Below are positions 41,514 to 49,148 of a stretch of DNA of 64,000 nucleotides, one piece after another (the stretch's first letter is position 1; each line of letters starts with the position of its first letter). Below the pieces are notes generated by a model. It saw nothing but the letters and a program-made list of their open reading frames with translations. It was not told the origin of the DNA and searched no databases. This DNA is from Saprospira grandis DSM 2844 (GTDB lineage Bacteria; Bacteroidota; Bacteroidia; Chitinophagales; Saprospiraceae): positions 2,120,160-2,184,159 of the forward strand of contig NZ_JH719942.1 of the NCBI RefSeq assembly GCF_000275825.1. The letters run 5' to 3'. A program made the position numbers and the translations under genes.

Positions 41514-43556
41514 ATGCCCAAAGTTATGCAGTTTGAGATCCACGCTCCATTTTCGCCAGCTGGCGACCAACCCAAGGCTATTGCAGAATTGGTAGAAGCC
41601 GCCCTCAGAGGCGAGCGCTACCAGTGTTTGCTTGGGGTAACGGGTTCTGGAAAGACCTTTACTATGGCCAATATGATTCAGGAGTTGCAAAGGCCTACCC
41701 TGATCTTAACGCATAATAAGACCCTGACGGCCCAACTGTATGGCGAGTTTAAGCAGTTTTTTCCAAATAATGCGGTAGAGTACTTTGTTTCTTACTACGA
41801 TTACTATCAGCCAGAGGCCTATGTGCCTTCTACCGACACCTATATTGAGAAAGATTTGGCCATTAATGATGAGGTGGACAAACTTCGCCTAAGAGCTACT
41901 TCCCAACTACTATCGGGCCGTAGAGATATTGTGGTGGTGGCCTCGGTTTCTTGTATTTATGGTATGGGAAATCCCGAAGACTATAAAAAAGGCGTGATGC
42001 GCCTAGAGGTTGGCCAAAATATTAGCCGAAATAGCCTGCTCTACCAACTGGTAGATAGCCTTTATGCTCGTAGTGAAAATAGCTTTGGGCGGGGAGAGTT
42101 TCGGGTGCGAGGCGATACCCTAGATATTAACCTCCCTTATACCGATTATGGCCTCCGTCTTAGCTTTTTTGGCGATGAAATCGATGAGATTGAACGCATA
42201 GATACCGAGACAGGCAAAAAATTGGAGGACCTTAGCGTGGTCGCTATCTTTCCCGCCAACCTTTATGTGGCTCCCAAAGATCGTATGCAGCAAATCATCC
42301 GACAAATTGAGGATGAACTCCGTGAACATTATGAATATATGGAGGATGAAGGCAAGCATATAGAGGCCAAACGCCTGCGGGAAAGAGTCAATATGGACCT
42401 AGAAATGATGCGCCAATTGGGCTATTGCTCTGGCGTAGAAAATTATTCCCGCTACTTTGATGGTCGCCAAGCTGGTGCCCGCCCTTTCTGCTTACTCGAT
42501 TATTTTCCAGAGGATTTTCTCATGATTGTGGATGAGAGCCATGTGACGATGCCGCAATTTAGGGCCATGTATAGCGGCGATAGAGCCCGAAAAATGTCTC
42601 TGATCGAACACGGTTTCCGCCTGCCCTCGGCCCTAGATAACCGCCCACTCAACTTTATGGAGTTTGAAAGCCTGATGCGACAGGTGGTTTTTGTGAGCGC
42701 TACGCCTGCCGCTTACGAATTGGAAAAAACAGAGGGCGAAGTGGTGGAGCAAATCGTTCGCCCCACGGGCTTACTCGATCCGCCCATCGAGTTGCGGCCC
42801 AGCATCAACCAAGTGGATGACCTTATGGACGAAATCCGCAGCGCAACCCGCAAAGATCAACGGGTGTTGGTTACGACCATTACCAAACGGATGTCGGAAG
42901 AACTCGCAAAATACTTGACCAAATATAATATCCGCTGCCGCTATATTCACTCGGATGTAGATACTTTGGAAAGAGTGGAAATCTTGAGAGATCTCCGCTT
43001 AGGTGAGTTTGATGTCTTAATCGGTATTAACCTCTTGAGAGAAGGATTGGATTTGCCCGAGGTGGCCCTGGTCGCTATTCTCGATGCCGATAAAGAAGGC
43101 TTTTTACGCAACGAACGCTCGCTCACGCAGACCGCAGGACGGGCCGCCCGTAATGCCAATGGCCGCGTAATTTTTTATGCCGATAAGATGACGCCTTCTA
43201 TGCAAAGAACGATAGATGAAACCAATCGCCGTCGCAGCATTCAGATGGCTTATAACGAAAAACACGGCATCACACCAACTACGGTCCTTAAATCTAAGGA
43301 TGAAATTCGCCGCCAAAGCTCGGTCCTCGATGGCCGCCTGCAAGGCAAGGAATATGAGCAAAATGAGCAGCAAAACATGGTGGCTGAAGATCCGATCCTC
43401 AAAACGATGTCTAAGGAACAACTGGAAAGAGCGATCGAAGAGGCCCGCCGCAAAATGAAAGAGGCGGCCAAGGCCACCGACTTTTTGTCCGCCGCTCAAT
43501 ATCGCGACCAACTTTTTGAATTGCAAGCTTTATTGAAGGAACGCTTTGGCGCTTAA
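41514..43556 (+). CDS. uvrB: UvrABC system protein B
   Basis: 680 residues. UvrB is the damage-verification helicase of nucleotide excision repair. Visible are Walker A (LLGVTGSGKTFTMAN), the beta-hairpin region YYDYYQPEAYVPSTDTYIEKD, the DEAD-like DESHVTMPQ motif, motif VI (QTAGRAARNANG) and the C-terminal UVR domain that contacts UvrC (LERAIEEARRKMKEAAKATDFLSAAQYRDQL). An in-frame ATG at 41526 (MQFEIHAPFSPAGDQP) matches the family N-terminus equally well. Its end overlaps the convergent DUF4291 gene by 4 bp. Confidence 0.97.
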   Translation: MPKVMQFEIHAPFSPAGDQPKAIAELVEAALRGERYQCLLGVTGSGKTFTMANMIQELQRPTLILTHNKTLTAQLYGEFKQFFPNNAVEYFVSYYDYYQPEAYVPSTDTYIEKDLAINDEVDKLRLRATSQLLSGRRDIVVVASVSCIYGMGNPEDYKKGVMRLEVGQNISRNSLLYQLVDSLYARSENSFGRGEFRVRGDTLDINLPYTDYGLRLSFFGDEIDEIERIDTETGKKLEDLSVVAIFPANLYVAPKDRMQQIIRQIEDELREHYEYMEDEGKHIEAKRLRERVNMDLEMMRQLGYCSGVENYSRYFDGRQAGARPFCLLDYFPEDFLMIVDESHVTMPQFRAMYSGDRARKMSLIEHGFRLPSALDNRPLNFMEFESLMRQVVFVSATPAAYELEKTEGEVVEQIVRPTGLLDPPIELRPSINQVDDLMDEIRSATRKDQRVLVTTITKRMSEELAKYLTKYNIRCRYIHSDVDTLERVEILRDLRLGEFDVLIGINLLREGLDLPEVALVAILDADKEGFLRNERSLTQTAGRAARNANGRVIFYADKMTPSMQRTIDETNRRRSIQMAYNEKHGITPTTVLKSKDEIRRQSSVLDGRLQGKEYEQNEQQNMVAEDPILKTMSKEQLERAIEEARRKMKEAAKATDFLSAAQYRDQLFELQALLKERFGA

Positions 43557-44191
43557 TCCTCATCTAGGCCCAAAAAGGCAGCTAATTCCTCATTTTTGGG
43601 CCTAAATACCTTTTCTTCGGGCAGGAGCAATTCGCTGAGCTGCCCCGCATCAATTTTTGCTTTTTGGGCCAAAACAAAGGGCCGTAAATCCAGAATTTCT
43701 ACAATCATTTCTTGATTGAATTGTTGCAATAGCTCGCCTTTAATCCCCAATTGAATGGCTCGCCGCTCTTCTTTTTTTCCATAAATATTATGGTCGGGAT
43801 CCCATTGCAAACGAGCTTTTTTCTGCTCCAAATCTTTGCGCCAGCTTTCTCGATCGGCATAAATTTCGGCCTTAAAGGAGCTATAAGCCGATTGGGCTAA
43901 AATCTCTTCAAAAGCCAATTTTTTGATCCAAATGCCCAAAATATATTCTTGACCCGCTTTGCTGGCCCAACCGGCCCGAAACATCATCCACAAAAAGTTG
44001 GGCTTGATCCAAGTCATTCTCGAAAAGCTGTAATGCGCTCCCCCAAACTGCTGATGCGCCAAAGCATACTGGGCAATTTCTGGCCGAAATGCCTGATACA
44101 CCAAAATTTCATCGCCTCTTTCTTGGGCCAAAATATGCTGCCCCTTTGGCGGAATCCCCGCCAGATAATCCTGATAATTTACTGTTTTCAT
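43553..44191 (-). CDS. DUF4291-family protein
   Basis: This 212-residue soluble protein has the DUF4291 signature SRMTWIKPNFLWMMFRAGWASKAGQEYIL and a C-terminal AIQLGIKGELLQQFNQEMIVEILDL. The biochemical role is unknown. It converges on uvrB with a 4-bp overlap of stop regions and no visible terminator between them. Confidence 0.85.
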   Translation of the reverse strand: MKTVNYQDYLAGIPPKGQHILAQERGDEILVYQAFRPEIAQYALAHQQFGGAHYSFSRMTWIKPNFLWMMFRAGWASKAGQEYILGIWIKKLAFEEILAQSAYSSFKAEIYADRESWRKDLEQKKARLQWDPDHNIYGKKEERRAIQLGIKGELLQQFNQEMIVEILDLRPFVLAQKAKIDAGQLSELLLPEEKVFRPKNEELAAFLGLDED

Positions 44192-44252
44192 TTTTTTCTT
44201 TGCTAAAGCTTGCTCGGCGGCCTATAGTTCCCATTGGGAAGTAGTTGTTTTT

Positions 44253-44460
44253 GGGGCCTCCGCAGCAGAGCTGCGGCGCTACGCTTTAGGGCTCGCAGGT
44301 CTGCTCGGCCCTTCGCCAGCTTTGCTGGCTCGGTCTGGCGCTTCGCGCCACCCTGTCGCATCGCTAGGCCAGGCGCTTCGCGCCTCTGCTGCACATCGGT
44401 TACTCCCTTTGGTCGTCGAACTGCGGCTTTCAGCCTTGTTGTGGCCAGGCGCTTCGCGCC
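44253..44460 (+). repeat. GC-rich hairpin-mosaic element, copy 16 (family B with extra 3' module)
   Basis: Head GGGGCCTCCGC, first hairpin CCGCAGCAGAGCTGCGG, linker GCGCTACGCTTTAGGGCTC, core GCTCGCAGGTCTGCTCGGCC, hairpin 2 GCCAGCTTTGCTGGC, hairpin 3 GGCGCTTCGCGCC, linker GCATCGCTAGGCC and AGGCGCTTCGCGCCT. An additional module at about 44388-44460 is shared with copy 20: conserved flanks around a GGCTTTCAGCC hairpin, then another GGCGCTTCGCGCC. Confidence 0.87.
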
Positions 44461-44499
44461 TTCTAGATGCAGAAAGACCAATCTGGAAAGAAAAAAAAT

Positions 44500-44685
44500 G
44501 AAAAAAGGCTCAACCTTTTTTTGGGAGCATAGTTTACTAATAGAACTTAAGCAACTTAGACAGCTCCTGATGGAGCGGTTAATTTAAGTCAGCTCATGCG
44601 CTTATGACGCATTTAAAGTTTATTCATGGGTTTTAGGGTTTAGTTTTCGACTTTGGTCCTCTTTAAGAGGGCCAAAGTTTTTTTT
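44500..44685 (+). ncRNA. candidate small RNA ending in an orphan terminator
   Basis: Between repeat copies 16 and 17 lies AT-richer DNA with no coding frame but with hairpins GCTCC/GGAGC (near 44563-44576) and ATGCG/CGCAT (near 44597-44613). It closes with a strong terminator at 44650-44685 (ACTTTGG..CCTCTT paired with AAGAGG..CCAAAGT, then T tract). No plus-strand gene precedes the terminator; the upstream gene is on the minus strand. The promoter was not identified. Confidence 0.4.
44650..44685 (+). terminator. orphan Rho-independent terminator
   Basis: A 13-bp stem with one unpaired base on each side, a 1-base centre and an 8-T tract. It points in the plus direction with no annotated plus-strand gene upstream. 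Confidence 0.85.
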
Positions 44686-44691
44686 AGCGCA

Positions 44692-44808
44692 TTTGGCCTA
44701 GCGCTGTGGAGGGGTGGCCCAAAGGGCCAGACCCAGGCAGCTTTGCTGCCGCAGGGCCGAGCGAGCAGCGAGCCCCGCAACATAGCGCCCGCCGCAGGCG
44801 GAGGCCCC
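44692..44808 (-). repeat. GC-rich hairpin-mosaic element, copy 17 (family B, short)
   Basis: On the minus strand: head GGGGCCTCCGCC, linker GCGCTATGTTGCGGGGCTC, core variant GCTCGCTGCTCGCTCGGCCC, hairpin 2 GGCAGCAAAGCTGCC, hairpin 3 GGCCCTTTGGGCC and linker CAGCGCTAGGCC. No terminal hairpin: the element stops just past the orphan terminator. The head is 13 bp from the next start codon. Confidence 0.86.
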
Positions 44809-44821
44809 AAAAACAAAAAAA

Positions 44822-45598
44822 ATGAAAGATATCAAGGCCTATTTGGATGAAAAAGTGGCGCAATACAACCGACCAAATTTTATCAAAGATGATCCGATTA
44901 GTTTGCCGCATAGTTTGAGTAAGGCGGCTGATCGGGAGATCATTGGCTTTTGGGTGGCTGTTTTGGCTTGGGGGCGTAGGGCCAGCATCATTAAGAGTGG
45001 AAAGCGCTTGTTGGAGTTGATGGATTATGCGCCCCATGATTTTATTGTCAACCATGAGGAGGCGGACCGCAAGGCATTTTTGGACTTTAAGCATCGGACA
45101 TTTCAGCCTACGGACGCCCTTTATTTTTTGCATTGGTTGCAGCAATATTACCAAAAAGAGGATAGTTTGGAGCAGGCATTTGCGCGGCATCTTGGGCCAG
45201 AAGATGAGCATGTTGGGCCGGCTTTGCTCGGCTTTGAGCAAGACTTTTTTGCCTTAGAAGAGGCCCCTCAGCGGACTCGGAAACACATTGCTACTCCTGC
45301 GCGGAAATCGGCTTGTAAGCGTTTAAATATGTTTTTGCGTTGGATGGTTCGTCGAGATGAGGCAGGGGTAGATTTTGGGCTTTGGCGGCAAATTTCGCCT
45401 GCGCAACTACTGCTTCCCTTAGATGTGCATGTCGGTCGGCAGGCCAGGGCCTTGGGGCTTTTGAAAAGAACAAAAGACGATTGGGCGGCTTGTTTGGAGT
45501 TGGGGCAAGCTGCTAGAACGCTTTGTGCCGAAGATCCCGCAAAGTATGATTTTGCTTTGTTTGGGATGGGGGTAGAGGGGGCGTTTAATCAAATCTAG
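44822..45598 (+). CDS. TIGR02757-family protein
   Basis: This 258-residue soluble protein matches the TIGR02757 (DUF2400) family of Bacteroidota: FIKDDPISLPHSL, REIIGFWVAVLAWGRR, SACKRLNMFLRWMVRRDEAGVDFGLW and LDVHVGRQARALGLL. The last two segments resemble helix-hairpin-helix DNA glycosylases, so a role in DNA repair is possible. Its 3' end overlaps the convergent retron effector gene by 14 bp, so the retron island begins within this gene's stop region. Confidence 0.85.
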   Translation: MKDIKAYLDEKVAQYNRPNFIKDDPISLPHSLSKAADREIIGFWVAVLAWGRRASIIKSGKRLLELMDYAPHDFIVNHEEADRKAFLDFKHRTFQPTDALYFLHWLQQYYQKEDSLEQAFARHLGPEDEHVGPALLGFEQDFFALEEAPQRTRKHIATPARKSACKRLNMFLRWMVRRDEAGVDFGLWRQISPAQLLLPLDVHVGRQARALGLLKRTKDDWAACLELGQAARTLCAEDPAKYDFALFGMGVEGAFNQI

Positions 45599-46460
45599 GG
45601 AAAATGGGAGTTTGTATTTTTTCTGTTTTTGCCCAATATATCGGAAATGTGTTATTAGGAGGTCTTTGAAAAGAGTATAATGCTTCAGACTTTTTAAATC
45701 CCAAACTGTATCTATTTCGTGCTCTTCGCCTCATGCCAATTTTTTTTTCCATTTCTTGCATCATTGAAATTTTCCTTTGGAAGTCAGGATAGCTTGATGA
45801 AATTCCTTTACCACTAATGTGATTAGCATAAAGAGAAATGTTAATGGATTTTAGATTGTTAACAGCTTTCTGTTGAGCAGCCATTGTTAAAACTATTATA
45901 TTTTCGGGCTTTAACCTGCCTGGGGTTAAATCTAAATCTAAGAACTGCTTGCAAATATCATGAGCTGTATCACCAGTTCCTGCAAAATCATCTATGAGAA
46001 TTAAGAGGTCTATCTCCCAGTTAAAATTTTTGAAAATTTCAGATAAATCTTCTCCTAGAATAATTTTTTTATTTTTTCTAAATGCATGGACTTTGTCGCT
46101 ACTAAGTAGAGAATACATACGTTCGCCACTTTTGGGTTTAGCGTCTATTTTTTTAATTTCCTTATTGCTTTTTTGCTCGAAAAACCTTGTTAATGGGTAT
46201 ATGAATATTTTTTCAGCACCATTGACTTTATGTTTGGGTATTTTATCGTAAGCGTTGTGTAGTTCTCTTATATGAGAGGAAATTCCTATTTCCTTGAATT
46301 TTTCTGTTAGAGATAACAGTAATTGTTTTTCATCATCATTTAGTAATGACAAACAATGCATGAAGCTTTCAAACCTAGAGCTCTCTAAAGACCAGTTTTT
46401 AGCCTTAAAAAGCTTCCTTGCTTCAAGAGTAGTTTTTATGTCTATCTGAGGCTTCGACAT
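45585..46460 (-). CDS. phosphoribosyltransferase-like protein, retron accessory (putative effector)
   Basis: 291 residues. A PRPP-binding-type motif lies at about residues 154-166, ILIDDFAGTGDTA, preceded by the hydrophobic strand DLLILID; this is the loop that defines type I phosphoribosyltransferases. The N-terminal third is helical. A His/Arg-rich C-terminus (RRRARNRYSLGF) follows. Third gene of the RT cluster, 16 bp after the previous one and equally AT-rich. Retrons whose RT is paired with a PRTase-like protein and a small winged-helix protein have been described (type III in the Mestre classification, from memory). The effector role is inferred. Confidence 0.75.
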   Translation of the reverse strand: MSKPQIDIKTTLEARKLFKAKNWSLESSRFESFMHCLSLLNDDEKQLLLSLTEKFKEIGISSHIRELHNAYDKIPKHKVNGAEKIFIYPLTRFFEQKSNKEIKKIDAKPKSGERMYSLLSSDKVHAFRKNKKIILGEDLSEIFKNFNWEIDLLILIDDFAGTGDTAHDICKQFLDLDLTPGRLKPENIIVLTMAAQQKAVNNLKSINISLYANHISGKGISSSYPDFQRKISMMQEMEKKIGMRRRARNRYSLGFKKSEALYSFQRPPNNTFPIYWAKTEKIQTPIFPRFD

Positions 46461-46476
46461 GATGATTTTAAATACT

Positions 46477-46794
46477 TTATAAAAAATCTATTACATTAGT
46501 TTCGGGTAAAAATATATCATTCTTGTCTAACTTTCGAATTTTGCTTTGATGTTCAGGCTCTATCAATTTTGTCAAATTAGACTTGCCACTATCCTTATTA
46601 CTGCTAGTTATAAATTCTTCGCCCTTTTGTGTAACACTTAAAAGGCCTTCATTTTCTGCAACATATTTCTTTTCTAAAAAAGACTCTATTTCGGCTATTA
46701 GTTCTATATAGTCATAGCCTAAATCAATGAGAGGGGTTAAGTTACCATCAAAACGTATGATTTTTAATAAGTATGCTTTATGCGTGTTATTCAT
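46477..46794 (-). CDS. small winged-helix-like protein of the retron cluster
   Basis: 105 residues. The first 60 follow a winged-helix pattern: helix KAYLLKIIRFDG, a helix LIAEIESFLEKKYV, then a wing ending LLSVTQKGEEFI (the common lT.kG wing). The C-terminus is charged and probably flexible. It lies 19 bp after the RT gene and 16 bp before the PRTase-like gene, so it is translated from one transcript with both. It probably binds nucleic acid (the retron RNA-DNA or the promoter) or its partner protein. Confidence 0.65.
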   Translation of the reverse strand: MNNTHKAYLLKIIRFDGNLTPLIDLGYDYIELIAEIESFLEKKYVAENEGLLSVTQKGEEFITSSNKDSGKSNLTKLIEPEHQSKIRKLDKNDIFLPETNVIDFL

Positions 46795-46813
46795 CGTTAA
46801 GCTTATTAGTAAA

Positions 46814-47842
46814 CTAAATAGTATGTTGAATAATTTCGTGCATTACTTTCTTGTATTCAATAAATTCTTTGTCTTTAGGATTTAGTAACAAAGCAAAATT
46901 TATTTTACCCAATAGGCGTGCAGCATATTTCTTGTTATGGATATTTTTTTTGCTCATGTGGCTTGCCATGTTATATTTCTTTATGTAGTACAGCTCTTGT
47001 CTAATTTTTCGTCGGTCTTTACTAGGAAGCTGTAGCTTTTTATTAACAACAATACCTGTAATAATTTGCTGCTGGTGTTGTGTCATTAACTTAGTTTTAG
47101 AGGCGTTAATTTTTAACTCATAAGGCTCTAATATAGATTGAACTTTAGCTACTAGAACCTCTTTGTCTATAGTCTCACCACTAAATGCTAGGTCATCAGC
47201 ATAACGAGTATAGTTAATTTCAGGACGAACTTCTTTGGCGATTAGTTCATCAATTTTACTAAAGAAAATATTAGATAAGGCAGGGCTAGTTGATGCACCT
47301 TGAGGTAGTCCTCCATTTAATGTGCATATCTTTGCAAGCATATTAGAAACTATTTGACTGTAACCAATTTCTTTGAAAATAGCTTCTATGTGATGCGTTC
47401 TAATGGAAGAGAAAAAGTCTTTTAAATCAATTGTTAATACAGTGTGATTGTTTACATGATATTTTGCATGCATTAAAATTGATCGACCTGGTACGTATGC
47501 CTTGCTATATCGACTGACTTTCTGCTTATAGAGAATTTTTGTTAGAATAAAGTTCTGAATTTCCTGTAGACTAGGAAGTGGTTCAGATATTTTTCTTTTA
47601 CCGCCATTTTTTTTAGATATTTCATAGTGGCGATAAAAATAATCAGTATGCTTAATTGCTCTTTTAATGTATTTTACGGTGTATCCTACATGGCTAGAAA
47701 AATGAGCAATGTTATATATAACAGGAACCTTTTTTCTGATTAAGGGCTCTGCATAGCTTAAACATTTCGTAATTACTTCAGATGAGTAGTTTCTTTTTTT
47801 AGCAAGATCAGTAAATCGCTTTTCGTATGAAGAAAAAGTCAT
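46814..47842 (-). CDS. retron-type reverse transcriptase
   Basis: 342 residues with all RT palm motifs: motif A VLTIDLKDFFSS (D139), motif B GLPQGASTSPALSNI (about 178-192), motif C YTRYADDLAF (YADD 214-217), and KINASKTKLM. Retron-specific features are present in slightly altered form: HAKYH at 125-129 in place of NAxxH, and ITG at 261-263 in place of VTG. Length and the lack of maturase or endonuclease domains exclude a group II intron protein. It copies part of an upstream RNA into branched msDNA. The likely RNA lies at 47882-48036. Confidence 0.9.
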   Translation of the reverse strand: MTFSSYEKRFTDLAKKRNYSSEVITKCLSYAEPLIRKKVPVIYNIAHFSSHVGYTVKYIKRAIKHTDYFYRHYEISKKNGGKRKISEPLPSLQEIQNFILTKILYKQKVSRYSKAYVPGRSILMHAKYHVNNHTVLTIDLKDFFSSIRTHHIEAIFKEIGYSQIVSNMLAKICTLNGGLPQGASTSPALSNIFFSKIDELIAKEVRPEINYTRYADDLAFSGETIDKEVLVAKVQSILEPYELKINASKTKLMTQHQQQIITGIVVNKKLQLPSKDRRKIRQELYYIKKYNMASHMSKKNIHNKKYAARLLGKINFALLLNPKDKEFIEYKKVMHEIIQHTI

Positions 47843-47881
47843 TTTTCTGAAGTATTAAATTAGTTTGAAAGCCTCTTATCT

Positions 47882-48036
47882 TAATAGGGAAGTTATATTG
47901 AATAATCTGTCCGCAATTTATAACTTCCCAATTAAGTAAAGTTCGTGTGAATGGCTGCAATAATCTTTGATTTTGCGGACATTCACACGAGATCAAGCTT
48001 GAAAGAGGGTTCTCTCAAGGATAGCGACTCGCTATC
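47882..48036 (-). ncRNA. candidate retron msr-msd RNA with two loop-complementary hairpins
   Basis: On the minus strand, 5' to 3': a 7-bp hairpin at 48036-48020 (GATAGCG/CGCTATC, 3-nt loop); a hairpin at 48019-47998 (CTTGA + GAG stems, GGTT-type loop); a perfect 10-bp stem at 47990-47943 (TCGTGTGAAT, 28-nt loop); and a 10-bp stem extended by 4 bp at 47934-47882 (GGGAAGTTAT, 23-nt loop). Loop sequences TGTCCGCAA and TTGCGGACA are perfect complements, and both loops hold AGATTATT. The position directly 5' of the RT gene and the short-hairpins-then-large-hairpin order fit an msr-msd locus; boundaries and the priming G are not established. Confidence 0.65.
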
Positions 48037-48157
48037 AATTGTGAATATATTGAGCTTGTTTAAATTTTTTAGTCAGCAGCTAGACTAAGGCAAAAAAAAA
48101 TGCTGCAAAGCGCTTATTATTGTTGATTACGACAAAAACAAAAAAAGGCTTTGCAAC

Positions 48158-48972
48158 ATGGTTGTGAATTTATCAAAAGAATTTATTACGGAAAAAATAT
48201 TAGCATTTTTTCCCGAAAAAAAATTGGCTCGAAAAACCAAAGCGCCTCTGTGGCAAATTGTTAAAGCGATAATTTATAGGCTTAAAACAGGTTGTCAGTG
48301 GAGAGAATTACCGATACAATCTTTTTTGACGAAGTTCTAATTTGCTGGCAAACAGTATATTACTACTTCAATAGCTGGTCCGAGTCTGGTATTTGGCAAA
48401 AAGTGTGGATCCAATTTCTAGCCCATGAAAAATCTTGTTTAGATTTATCTAGTATACAGCTTGACGGAAGTCATACCCCAGCGAAAAGAGGGGGCGAAGC
48501 TGTGGGTTATCAGGGCCGAAAAAAGTCCAAAACCACAAATGCTCTCTTTCTCACAGATAAAAATGGGCTGCCAATCGCTATGTCTCCGCCTTTTGCGGGA
48601 AACCATAATGATTTGTTTGAAATCGAGAGTCATTTCCAAAAAATGCTTGCCGATCTGCAGCTTTCAGACATCTCTCCTGATGGTTTATTTATGAATGCTG
48701 ATGCAGGGTTTGATAGCAAAAAACTTAGAGAAAACTGCCAAAAAATGGGCATTATCCCTAATATTGACCACAACAAAAGAAATAGAAAAAAAGCTTATTA
48801 TCAAGATATTATAGATGAGGAACTTTACAAAGAACGCTTTTCTGTTGAGCGAACTAACGCATGGATTGACGCATTCAAAATTTTACTCATTCGTTTTGAA
48901 AGAAAAGCCGACAACTGGGCGAGTCTACACTATTTAGCCTTTATACTTATTTTCCTAAAACGAAATTTTTAA
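48158..48972 (+). CDS. ISL2-group IS5 transposase made by -1 frameshifting (OrfA-OrfB)
   Basis: OrfA (48158-48340) encodes the helix-turn-helix-like N-terminus (KAPLWQIVKAIIYRLKTGCQWRELP). OrfB continues in the -1 frame to 48972 with the DDE catalytic core: SIQLDGSHTPAKRGGE (first Asp), MNADAGFDSKKLRE (second Asp) and RFSVERTNAWIDAF (Glu). Fusing the frames at T TTT TTG gives a standard-length transposase of about 271 residues. OrfB has no good start of its own. The start codon of OrfA lies in an inverted repeat (GCTGCAAAGC near 48102 and GCTTTGCAAC at 48149), which could dampen translation. Confidence 0.87.
48322..48328 (+). promoter_or_regulatory. programmed -1 frameshift site in the IS transposase
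   Basis: The heptamer T TTT TTG is exactly in the zero frame of OrfA (codons TTT 48323-48325 and TTG 48326-48328), a canonical X XXY YYZ site. Slipping by one base joins OrfA to the OrfB frame six codons before the OrfA stop. Confidence 0.75.
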
Positions 48973-49124
48973 ACAAACTCATTTAATAAAAAAAATAAAA
49001 CAAAGATTTTAGGCTGTTTATTTGAAAGGTTTTTCACAAAAGGCCTATATCTAGGCTCCAACAGAAATACAGAAAGAACCCCAGCAATTTGCCCCTTCCC
49101 CCTTCTCCTTCCCCCAAAAAGCTG

Positions 49125-49132
49125 TACTTTTG
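49125..49132 (+). promoter_or_regulatory. -7 box before dnaG
   Basis: TACTTTTG fits TAnnTTTG, 16 bp before ATG 49149. No -33 box at the normal spacing was found. Confidence 0.45.
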
Positions 49133-49148
49133 CAAAAACGAGCACTCA

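Larger units (their letters stand above)
48052..48980 (+). mobile_element. IS5-family, ISL2-group insertion sequence (929 bp)
   Basis: The termini are imperfect inverted repeats: GAGCTTGTTTAAATTTTT at 48052-48069 and, on the complement of the right end, GAGTTTGTTTAAAAATTT (48980-48963). ATT is present on both outer flanks (48049-48051 and 48981-48983), fitting the 3-bp ANT duplication of the ISL2 group. One transposase is encoded in two overlapping frames. The IS sits between the retron RNA and dnaG. The IS appears complete. Confidence 0.85.

Noticed and set aside
48062-48092. TTAGTC/GACTAA hairpin between the retron RNA and the transposase as a terminator for the retron RNA
   Set aside because: It lies inside the IS left end, T tracts are on the wrong side for either strand, and it is upstream of the RNA on the minus strand.
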